IMG/VR virus record: IMGVR_UViG_3300045944_000072
Location: 1-29,543 of that record
From: a virus
Direction: 5' to 3' (one strand)
Length of the DNA stretch: 29,543 bases
Within the stretch, counting starts at the first letter, position 1. Each line of letters opens with the position of its first letter. The notes below the pieces were generated by a model. That model ran no database searches. It saw nothing but the letters and a program-made list of their open reading frames with translations, and was not told the DNA's origin. Below, one piece after another: positions 7,724 to 14,246 of the stretch. The position numbers and the translations under genes were made by a program.

Positions 7724-8427
7724 AACCCGCCGTCGTGAACGGCCGGTGGCGGCTGATCCTGCCGGACAGCATCGCCGACTGGGATGCGATCTCCCGCTGG
7801 GAAGTCGAACGGTTCGCGTCGATGGAGCACCATCTCCGGCACGGGATGACCCTGTTCGACGTCGGCGCCGAGCACGGCTGGATCTCCGCGATCTACGCAT
7901 CGTTCGTCGGCGCCGAGCACATGGTGCTGATCGAACCGACCGGGCCGCTGTGGGGCAACATCCGGCTCACGTGGGAGCACAACGCTCTGGCGGCGCCGCT
8001 CGCCACCGTCCGGTCGCTGGTCGGGCACGCCGGCCAGTGGGGTGCCGGCGAAGCCGAGATCAACGTCGGTGGGTGGCCTGACTGTTCGATCGGCGGCGAA
8101 TGGGGCGCCATGTCATACACGTACCTGCACGAACCGAAGCACCTGACCGAATGTCCGGTGACGACCATCGATCGGCTGGCCCGGACGGCGATGCCGGACG
8201 CGATCACGATCGACGTCGAAGGTGCCGAGCTTGACGTGCTGCGCGGCGCAGACATGGTGCTGCGGATGCGTCGCCCGCTGGTGTGGGTGTCGATTCACCC
8301 GGATCTGATGGCCCGCGACTACGCCGCCACCCCGGAAGAGCTGCTCGCCTACATGGCGGAGCGTGGCTACGACGGGGAGCATCTCGGCACTGACCACGAG
8401 CAGCATTGGCTCTTCTCGCCGTGCTGA
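7720..8427 (+). CDS. FkbM-family methyltransferase
   Basis: This 235-aa SAM-dependent methyltransferase probably O-methylates a sugar or similar hydroxyl. The glycine-rich SAM site TLFDVGAEHGWIS is at residues 44-56, the acidic strand-end MVLIEPT is near 68-74, and the FkbM hallmark IDVEGAELDVLRGA is at 164-177. GTG 7720 overlaps the preceding stop as GTGA. FkbM enzymes often sit beside glycosyltransferases and cap glycans, which fits this context. The substrate is inferred from neighbours only. Confidence 0.8.
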   Translation: MKPAVVNGRWRLILPDSIADWDAISRWEVERFASMEHHLRHGMTLFDVGAEHGWISAIYASFVGAEHMVLIEPTGPLWGNIRLTWEHNALAAPLATVRSLVGHAGQWGAGEAEINVGGWPDCSIGGEWGAMSYTYLHEPKHLTECPVTTIDRLARTAMPDAITIDVEGAELDVLRGADMVLRMRRPLVWVSIHPDLMARDYAATPEELLAYMAERGYDGEHLGTDHEQHWLFSPC

Positions 8428-8984
8428 CCGGGCTCGATTGGTGGCGCAGTCTCGAAGGTGACGCCATCGACGACAACACGGCAGGGGTCCCGCCATACGA
8501 CGTCGACCGGGTCGCCGAGATCGTGACCAACAAGCTCGAGGTGCGCGAAGGCCCGGTGCTGGACTTCGGGTGCGGTACCGGTCGTCTCACGGCCGCCGTA
8601 GCGCGGTTGCGGCCCGGCTTCGACATTCGCGGCGTGGAACCCGCTGACGCGATCCGGGCCAGGTTCATCGAGCGTCTAGTTCCTGCTGTGGTGGATCCGG
8701 TCATCCCGGACGTGTGGTTCGTCGGCGCCTACACCGTCACCGTGCTCCAACACCTCACCCACGGCGAAGGGGCGGTGGCGATCAAGTCGATCGGGCAGCG
8801 TCTCGTCCCCGGTGCACGGCTAGTAGCCCAGTACGTCGAAGGTGACGAGCACGGCCCGACGTCGCACCAGGTCAACCGTGACGTCGTATTCGACTGGTGT
8901 CACGCCGCCCGGCTCGCACCGATCACCCACCTCCTCAACGACTGCTACAGCGAATGGCGTTGGATCGTCGCGGTGAAGCGATGA
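8421..8984 (+). CDS. Class I SAM-dependent methyltransferase
   Basis: This 187-aa protein has the SAM motif VLDFGCGTGRLTAAVA near residues 46-61 and a following acidic strand end, IRGVEPAD. Later strands (VTVLQHL, then GARLVAQYVEG) fit a small Rossmann methyltransferase. GTG 8421 overlaps the FkbM stop (GTGCTGA) and is my chosen start; TTG 8406 in the same frame is possible. It ends in an ATGA overlap with the next gene. A second methyltransferase in one cassette suggests two methylated positions or two substrates. The substrate is unknown. Confidence 0.75.
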   Translation: MLTGLDWWRSLEGDAIDDNTAGVPPYDVDRVAEIVTNKLEVREGPVLDFGCGTGRLTAAVARLRPGFDIRGVEPADAIRARFIERLVPAVVDPVIPDVWFVGAYTVTVLQHLTHGEGAVAIKSIGQRLVPGARLVAQYVEGDEHGPTSHQVNRDVVFDWCHAARLAPITHLLNDCYSEWRWIVAVKR

Positions 8985-10495
8985 TCCCGGTCCGCTGGCT
9001 CGACGCTCATCCGCTCTGCTGGGACCAGGCCCTCCTCGACGAGATGCTCCCGGCTGAGACGCCCCGCCAGACGGTCGTCGTCCCGGCCCGCTACCACACC
9101 CCCGGCGACGTCGACCCGGCGGACGTGGCGATCCTCACGTCGGACGAGGAATCAATCTTCCCGTGGCGCGAGCTGCGCGCTCCGCTCGTGTGGATCCAGA
9201 CCCCCCGACCCGACATCCACGCCGGCCATGACCGGTTCTGGCCGCTCGGCTGGCCGGCCGACACCAGGGCGCTGCTCGGCCAGCTGCAGGGCGACGGACC
9301 CGTCGACCCGACGGGGGACTGGTGGTTCGCCGGTCAGGTCAACCACCGCCGCCGCCAAGAGGCCGTCGCGGCGATGCGGGCCGTCGACCCGGCGAACGTC
9401 GTCGAAACGCCCGGCTTCACCCAAGGCGCGGCCAGAGACCGCTACTTGGCCACGTTGGCGGCGGTCAAGGCCGCGCCGTGCCCGTCCGGGCCGAAGACGC
9501 CGGACACGTTCCGGGTGTGGGAGGCGCTCGAGGCCGGAGTGGTGCCGATCGCCGACGGCCGATGCCCGGCCGGAGTCGATGGCTACTGGCCATTCACGTA
9601 CGGGCAGGTGCCATTCCCGATCATCGACGACTGGGCCAACCTGCCCGACGTCCTGGCCGTCGAGCTCGACCGATGGCCGGCCAACGCGAACCGCTGCTTC
9701 GCATGGTGGCAGCTGCACAAGCGCACCCTCCGCCGCCAGCTCCTCGACGACGTCGGCTGCAGCGACCAGCGCCCCGTCACGGTGCTCATCCCGACGTCGC
9801 CGATCCCGACCCATCCGGACACGTCGATCATCGAGACCACCGTCGCCTCCGTCCGACACTGGCTCCCCGACGCCGACATCATCATCATGTGCGACGGGGT
9901 CCGCACCGAGCAGGAACACCACCGCGGCCGGTACGAGGCATATCTGCGCAGGCTGCTGTGGCTCTGCCAATGGCGATGGCAGGGTGTCACCCCGATCGTG
10001 TTCGACGACTTCCAGCATCAGGCGAACATGACCCGCGTCACGCTCGGTCACGTCGACACCCCGGCGGTGCTGTTCGTCGAGCACGACACGCCGCTCGTCA
10101 CCGACTGGCTCATCGACTGGCCCGCCCTCTTCGACGCCGTCGGCGACCAGCTCGACGTGATCCGGTTGCATCACGAAGCGGTGATCGTCGGGTCGCACCG
10201 CCCGCTCATGGTCGACAAGACACCGATCGACTTCGCTGGGGCGCCGATCCTGCGCACAACCCAATGGTCGCAACGCCCCCACCTCGCTGCCGCCGGCTAC
10301 TACCGGCGGATCCTCGACGACCACTTCCCCACATCGGGGCGCACGATGATCGAGGACAAGATGCACTCGGTCGCCCAGGTCGAAGGCTGGCACGCGCATC
10401 GCATCGGCCTCTACGCACCGGGGGAGAACCTGAAGCGCAGCTGGCATCTCGACGGGCGCGGCGACGACCCGAAGTTCGAGTGCAGGTTCACGTGA
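8981..10495 (+). CDS. Two-domain glycosyltransferase (exostosin-like plus GT-A-like)
   Basis: This 504-aa protein appears to join two transferase domains. Residues 1-255 form a GT-B-like half with TFRVWEALEAGVVPIADG near 174-191, like the donor-binding block of exostosin-type enzymes. Residues 265-500 begin VTVLIPTSPIPTHPD and continue with ADIIIMCDGVR and AVLFVEHDTPLV near 362-373, where EHD may take the role of the DxD metal site of GT-A enzymes. ATG 8981 overlaps the preceding stop as ATGA, and its own stop overlaps the next gene as GTGA. The call of a glycosyltransferase is fairly sure; the sugar and the activity of each half are not known. Confidence 0.65.
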   Translation: MIPVRWLDAHPLCWDQALLDEMLPAETPRQTVVVPARYHTPGDVDPADVAILTSDEESIFPWRELRAPLVWIQTPRPDIHAGHDRFWPLGWPADTRALLGQLQGDGPVDPTGDWWFAGQVNHRRRQEAVAAMRAVDPANVVETPGFTQGAARDRYLATLAAVKAAPCPSGPKTPDTFRVWEALEAGVVPIADGRCPAGVDGYWPFTYGQVPFPIIDDWANLPDVLAVELDRWPANANRCFAWWQLHKRTLRRQLLDDVGCSDQRPVTVLIPTSPIPTHPDTSIIETTVASVRHWLPDADIIIMCDGVRTEQEHHRGRYEAYLRRLLWLCQWRWQGVTPIVFDDFQHQANMTRVTLGHVDTPAVLFVEHDTPLVTDWLIDWPALFDAVGDQLDVIRLHHEAVIVGSHRPLMVDKTPIDFAGAPILRTTQWSQRPHLAAAGYYRRILDDHFPTSGRTMIEDKMHSVAQVEGWHAHRIGLYAPGENLKRSWHLDGRGDDPKFECRFT

Positions 10496-12249
10496 AGATC
10501 GGAGTCATCGCCCAGTCCACGAACCGTGGCCTCGGCATTCAGACGTGGGAAGCCTGCCGGCATCTGAACCCGGAGCGGGTGCTGCTCATCCGCCCCCGCC
10601 CGTGCCGGGTGTCGGAGCATCCCAACCGGTACCGCGATTGGGACACGACGTCGGTTGACTGGCCCGCCCGTGACGTCCTCGACGACCAGACGGTGAAGCG
10701 GTGGCTGTCCGGGCTCGACGTCGTCTACACCGCCGAAACGCTCTACGACTGGCGGATGCCCAGCTGGGGTCGGGCCGGGATCGTCTGCCACGTCAACCCG
10801 GAGATGCTGCGCCCCGACCGGGCGGCGATCCCCGACATCACCTGGTGGGCGGCGACCGACTGGCGGCTCCCCCTGCTCCCGTCCGACACACGCGTCGTTC
10901 CGATGCCCGTCGCCGTCGACCGGTTCACCCCCACGACACCAGCCGACGGGCCTACCCGGTTCCTGCACGTCGGCGGTGTCACAGCGATGCGCGACCGAAA
11001 CGGCGTCCGCATCGCTGCCGCCGCTCTCCACCACCTCGAGCAGCCCGTCCACGTCCGGTTCGCCACACAGGACCGGACCATCCCGCTCGGCAAGCACACA
11101 CCGCTCCACGTCACCGTCGACGTTCACCGGTTCGAGACCCCCGACTACTGGCGGCTCTACGACGACGCTGACGTGCTCGTCATGCCCCGCCGCTACGGCG
11201 GACTGTGCCTCCCGGCCCAGGAGGCGATGGCCGCCGGCCTCGCCGTCATCGTCACCGACTGCGAACCGAACGACACGTGGCCCGGGTTGAAGATCCCCGT
11301 CGACCGCTTCGACCAGGTCGACATGCCCGGCGGCACCGTCGACGTCGCCGAACCATCCACCACTGCGCTGGCCAAGCTCATGGACCGGCTCGCCGCCCCC
11401 TCGTCGCTCGCGGTGTGTCAGAAGATGTCCCGCCAGTGGGCGCGGCTGAACTCGTGGGAGCGGCTCCTACCGGTGTGGCTCGACGAGCTCGACCGGGCCG
11501 CTACCCGACCGCCTCGCCCGGCCGGGCCAAGAGTCAGTGTGCTGATTCCGTTCGGCGGCGACGACCCGCAACGGGTCCGGCTGCTCGACTGGGTGACCGA
11601 CTGGTGGCGAACGAACTTCCCGGACTGGCAGGTGATCGTCGGACGCTGCGAAGGCGACTGGGTGAAAGCCCGAGCCGTCGAAACCGCTGCCCTGCAGGCG
11701 ACCGGCGACCTGTTCGTCATCGCCGACGCCGACGTCTACTGCGACCCGCAGACGGTGCGCATCGCTGCCGCTCAGGCACTGCGGTTCGGATGGGCCAAGC
11801 CACACGGCCAGGTGCACCGCCTCGACGAAGCATCCACCGCCGTCCTCCTCGCCGGCGGCGAAGAGCCGCGGCGGTTCATGGAGCAGCACCACGCCAACCA
11901 GGGCGGCGGCATCACCGCCATCACCCGCTCCGTGTGGCAACGGGTGCCGCTCGACCCCCGCTTCGTCGGCTGGGGTCAAGAGGACTCTGCCTGGTCGCTT
12001 GCGCTGCACCTGCTCGTCGGGCCGCCCGGTCGGAACGACGGGCCGCTGATCCATCTGTTCCACCAGCCCGCGCAGCGGCTGACCCGCAACGCCGGCAGCC
12101 GCGAGAGCAAGAACCTGTTCATCCACTACCGGCAGGCCAACCATGAACGCATGACGGCGATGGCTGCGACGGCGCGGGAGATGCTCGATGGCGAAGGTGC
12201 GGATCGTGCTGAACCGGTCCGGGGTGCGGCAGCTGCTCCGATCGTCTGA
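10492..12249 (+). CDS. Two-domain glycosyltransferase (GT4-like plus GT-A with GWGxED)
   Basis: This 585-aa protein has an N-terminal GT-B half, with MPRRYGGLCLPAQEAMAAGL near residues 231-250, the GT4 pattern. A GT-A half follows from about residue 347 (VSVLIPFGGDD). The second half has a clear metal-binding VIADADVYCD near 409-418 and FVGWGQEDSAW near 491-501; the GWGxED block is known from GT27 and beta-1,4-galactosyltransferase-type enzymes. GTG 10492 overlaps the preceding stop as GTGA. The C-terminal 20 residues overlap the next gene by 62 nt in another frame and look low-complexity (Ala, Pro). The reading frame is open far upstream, but that part shadows the previous gene. Confidence 0.75.
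   Translation: MKIGVIAQSTNRGLGIQTWEACRHLNPERVLLIRPRPCRVSEHPNRYRDWDTTSVDWPARDVLDDQTVKRWLSGLDVVYTAETLYDWRMPSWGRAGIVCHVNPEMLRPDRAAIPDITWWAATDWRLPLLPSDTRVVPMPVAVDRFTPTTPADGPTRFLHVGGVTAMRDRNGVRIAAAALHHLEQPVHVRFATQDRTIPLGKHTPLHVTVDVHRFETPDYWRLYDDADVLVMPRRYGGLCLPAQEAMAAGLAVIVTDCEPNDTWPGLKIPVDRFDQVDMPGGTVDVAEPSTTALAKLMDRLAAPSSLAVCQKMSRQWARLNSWERLLPVWLDELDRAATRPPRPAGPRVSVLIPFGGDDPQRVRLLDWVTDWWRTNFPDWQVIVGRCEGDWVKARAVETAALQATGDLFVIADADVYCDPQTVRIAAAQALRFGWAKPHGQVHRLDEASTAVLLAGGEEPRRFMEQHHANQGGGITAITRSVWQRVPLDPRFVGWGQEDSAWSLALHLLVGPPGRNDGPLIHLFHQPAQRLTRNAGSRESKNLFIHYRQANHERMTAMAATAREMLDGEGADRAEPVRGAAAAPIV
11563..11577 (+). other. Isolated CAA-loop inverted repeat inside a glycosyltransferase gene
   Basis: GACCCG-CAA-CGGGTC is a six-bp perfect inverted repeat with the same CCGCAACGG core as the leader hairpins at 56-88 and 4158-4271. 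It falls at the start of the second transferase domain of the 585-aa protein. As a single copy it may be chance. Confidence 0.3.
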
Positions 12250-12436
12250 AGTGCAGGGCGATCTGCGCGGCCGGGCTTCCCGGATCGCGACGGCGGCCGG
12301 CGACGGTCATGAGGTCGAACTCGCCGTAGGCCGTGTCCGTGCCCGGGCGTCGGTGCGCACGGCGACGTTCGAGGCGATGCGCGCCGAGGCGGAGAATCGC
12401 ACGCTCAGCAGAGCCATCGATGCGGGGAGGGGCTGA
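12188..12436 (+). CDS. HK97 gp10-like neck / head-tail joining protein
   Basis: This 82-aa basic protein begins MAKVRIVLNRSGVRQLLRS, the usual opening of gp10-like head-tail proteins. It continues with helical DLRGRASRIATAAG and a central beta segment HEVELAVGRVRARASVRTATFEA, again given in parts. It is shorter than the average family member but of a length seen in actinobacteriophages. It belongs with the head closure gene at 6404-6736, from which it is now separated by the modification cassette. Its first 62 nt overlap the end of the 585-aa glycosyltransferase gene. A two-nt gap separates it from the next gene. Confidence 0.65.
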   Translation: MAKVRIVLNRSGVRQLLRSSEVQGDLRGRASRIATAAGDGHEVELAVGRVRARASVRTATFEAMRAEAENRTLSRAIDAGRG

Positions 12437-12438
12437 CC

Positions 12439-12840
12439 ATGCCCGCAGACCCTGTCGAGTTCCCCGACGCCGTCAAGATCGTGATCGACGCCATCGACCC
12501 GCAGATGTGGGTACCCGTCCTCTCCCGAGTCCCCGACGAACGCCCCGCCCGGTTCGTGACCGTGCGCCGCATCGGCGGCCCCCGCATGAACCTCGTCGCC
12601 GACGAGGCGATGCTCACCGTCGAAGCGTGGGGATCCGACGAAGCCGACGCCCACGACCTGTGCCAGCAAGCCCGAGCTCTCATCTACGCGATGCGTGGGA
12701 CCACGTCGTCCGGAGTCGCTGTCTACCGGATCACGGAGATCTCCGGCCCCGCCCGACTCCCGGACCTGTCCGACCATGAGCGGTACACGTACACGGTCCA
12801 GATCGGGATGCGCGGATCGCTGCTGACCCCCATCTCCTGA
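12439..12840 (+). CDS. Tail terminator protein
   Basis: This 133-aa protein probably caps the tail tube and joins it to the neck. It begins with a helix (PDAVKIVIDAID) and has strands RPARFVTVRRIGG and AMLTVEAWGSDEADAHDLC, followed by a helix QQARALIYAMRG. That order is typical of gpU/gp17-like terminators. It ends with ERYTYTVQIGMRG, a common closing strand. ATG 12439 has GGGGAGGGG upstream. It lies directly before the tail tube gene, as expected. Confidence 0.7.
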   Translation: MPADPVEFPDAVKIVIDAIDPQMWVPVLSRVPDERPARFVTVRRIGGPRMNLVADEAMLTVEAWGSDEADAHDLCQQARALIYAMRGTTSSGVAVYRITEISGPARLPDLSDHERYTYTVQIGMRGSLLTPIS

Positions 12841-12917
12841 GCCTCGCCGCCAGGGCCTCGCCACCTGAGAACCGACACCTTCGCCGCGTGGCGGCGTGAG
12901 TTCAGGAGGCCGCCTTC
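12841..12917 (+). other. Intergenic leader of the tail tube gene with a six-bp hairpin
   Basis: This 77-nt gap holds two GCCTCGCC octamers (12841-12848 and 12855-12862) and a perfect hairpin, CGCCGC-GTG-GCGGCG, at 12882-12896. AGGAGG at 12904-12909 is the Shine-Dalgarno for ATG 12918. The hairpin has no T tract and lies just before the ribosome-binding site, so it looks more like a leader structure than a terminator. Confidence 0.45.
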
Positions 12918-13475
12918 ATGGCCGGTGATGTTGACAACCCACGCATCTGGATCAACGCCGACGTGTACCACGCGCCGGAAGGCTCCACGATGCCGACCAC
13001 CCCCGCCGCGGCTCTCGACCCGGCGTTCGAGGCGCTCGGGCTTCTCTCCGACGACGGGATGACCGAATCCCGCGAGGAAGAGCAGACCGACCACTACGCG
13101 TGGGGCGGCATCCTCGTGCGCACCACCCGCGCCAAGCACAAGCGCACCTTCACCGTCACCGCGCTCGAGGACAACGGCCGCGTCTTCTCGGTCGTCAACC
13201 CCGGCTCGACGGTGACGATCGCCGGCGCGAACGTGACCCGCGGCCACTACGTGCCGACCGAGCCGAACGTCAGGGCGTGGGTGATCGAGACCGTCGACGG
13301 GGACATCACTCGCCGGTTGTGCGTCGCTCGCGGTGAGGTCACCTCAGTGGGTGACGTCGTGTCGTCCGACTCCGAGATGACCGGGTACGAGCTGACGATC
13401 ACCGTCTACCCGGACGCGAACGGTCTGCTCTACACCGAGCTCACCGACGACCCGCAGAACATCACCGAGTCCTGA
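12918..13475 (+). CDS. Major tail (tube) protein
   Basis: This 185-aa protein probably forms the stacked rings of the tail tube. It begins AGDVDNPRIWINADVYHAPEG and then has a short linker and FEALGLLSDDGMTESREEE, followed by WGGILVRTT and KRTFTVTALEDN. These are characteristic of actinobacteriophage major tail proteins. It has a strong Shine-Dalgarno AGGAGG eight nt before ATG 12918. A 13-bp perfect inverted repeat follows the stop. Position between the tail terminator and the assembly chaperones agrees. Confidence 0.85.
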   Translation: MAGDVDNPRIWINADVYHAPEGSTMPTTPAAALDPAFEALGLLSDDGMTESREEEQTDHYAWGGILVRTTRAKHKRTFTVTALEDNGRVFSVVNPGSTVTIAGANVTRGHYVPTEPNVRAWVIETVDGDITRRLCVARGEVTSVGDVVSSDSEMTGYELTITVYPDANGLLYTELTDDPQNITES

Positions 13476-13482
13476 CCTGTTC

Positions 13483-13527
13483 CTCGGGTGGGTGGTCCCC
13501 TTTGGCGAGGCTCGCCACCCACCCGAG
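13483..13527 (+). terminator. 13-bp perfect inverted repeat after the tail tube gene
   Basis: CTCGGGTGGGTGG at 13483-13495 pairs perfectly with CCACCCACCCGAG at 13515-13527 around a 19-nt loop. Within the loop and inner arm, GGCGAG (13504-13509) and CTCGCC (13511-13516) form a competing palindrome. No T tract follows. It could lower transcription into the chaperone genes or protect the 3' end of the tube message. Confidence 0.65.
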
Positions 13528-13560
13528 TCAGACCCTTGAGCCACGCCGAGGAGCCTCGTC

Positions 13561-13842
13561 ATGCCGAAGAAGGAACAGCGCGTCGTCGTCCTCTCCGACT
13601 TCATCGAAGAGCACGCCGCCGAGTCGGTCATCATCCGCACCCCAACCGGAGACCTGTTCGTCCCGTCGCCGCTCATGTGGCCCGACGAAGCGATCGAAGC
13701 CGGCAAGCAAGGCGACATGGTCGCGTGGGCGAAGGCGCTGCTCGGCGACGCCCAGTACGCCACCTACACGTCGTCGGGCGGGACGGCCAACATGCTGTCC
13801 AGAATGATCGCCGACGCGCAGGGTGTCGCCGAGGGGGAATGA
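13561..13842 (+). CDS. Tail assembly chaperone, first reading frame
   Basis: This 93-aa protein probably coats the tape measure during tail assembly, like lambda gpG. It is acidic at the start (VVVLSDFIEEHAAESVII) and helical at the end (WAKALLGDAQYATYT, ANMLSRMIADAQG). ATG 13561 has GAGGAG upstream. The gene ends in GGGGGAATGA, where the stop overlaps the ATG of the next gene, which is in the -1 frame. This is the usual layout of a gene pair joined by programmed frameshifting. The pair lies directly before the tape measure. Confidence 0.7.
   Translation: MPKKEQRVVVLSDFIEEHAAESVIIRTPTGDLFVPSPLMWPDEAIEAGKQGDMVAWAKALLGDAQYATYTSSGGTANMLSRMIADAQGVAEGE
13833..13839 (+). other. Candidate -1 frameshift site GGGGGAA
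   Basis: In the frame of the first chaperone gene the heptamer reads G-GGG-GAA and lies directly before the TGA stop. The -1 frame is open here and leads into the second chaperone gene. The heptamer permits good re-pairing in the P site but imperfect re-pairing in the A site, so it is a weak candidate; simple ATGA reinitiation is an alternative. Confidence 0.35.
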
Positions 13843-14246
13843 TCGGCCTTCTCGTGTTCGTGCGTGAGCATGGGGAGGCGATCGAAGCGGATCTGCTCCG
13901 CTGGTACGGGCTGGACCTGTTCGACCTGGGCCGGCCGCGTCTGTCGATGCGCCGCTTCCGGAACCTCATCGGCCGGCTGCCGCGTGACGCGGAGCTGTGG
14001 CGGGAGATGCACGGCGACGTGATGGCGTGGGGTCCGGTCGAGCATCTCGTCGCGGATCTGGTCGACGTCGAGCGGTTGGCGCTGTGGCAGCGGGGCGGCA
14101 ACTCGAAGGCGCCCCGGCCGCAACCGATCGACCGGCCCGGCACGTCACGTCGCCGCAAGTCGGAGCTGTCCGGCGGGGAGATGAAACGACGGCTGATCGA
14201 CCTGCACCGTCGAGACGAGGCACGGAGGCGAGACGATGGCAGTTGA
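13839..14246 (+). CDS. Tail assembly chaperone, second reading frame
   Basis: Counted from its own ATG at 13839, this protein has 135 residues. It begins IGLLVFVREHGEAIEADLLRW, then LDLFDLGRPRLSMRRFRNLI, a sequence type common in the second chaperone gene of actinobacteriophages, and ends very basic (KRRLIDLHRRDEARRRDD). It may be made alone by ATGA-coupled reinitiation, or as the C-terminal part of a fusion with the first chaperone through a -1 shift, like lambda gpGT. It overlaps the tape measure start by 11 nt. Confidence 0.65.
   Translation: MIGLLVFVREHGEAIEADLLRWYGLDLFDLGRPRLSMRRFRNLIGRLPRDAELWREMHGDVMAWGPVEHLVADLVDVERLALWQRGGNSKAPRPQPIDRPGTSRRRKSELSGGEMKRRLIDLHRRDEARRRDDGS

Noticed and set aside
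9322-10491. Long upstream extension of the 585-aa glycosyltransferase frame
   Set aside because: It is Arg/Pro-rich shadow sequence of the preceding transferase gene; the real start is the GTG at 10492 in the GTGA overlap.
6755-12249. The transferases as DNA-hypermodification enzymes
   Set aside because: No hydroxymethyl-pyrimidine or other modified-base synthesis gene is seen in the window, and the cassette lies among virion genes. It cannot be excluded without the early region.
12882-12896. Six-bp GC hairpin as a terminator before the tail tube gene
   Set aside because: There is no T tract, and it lies directly upstream of the ribosome-binding site of a gene that must be highly expressed.
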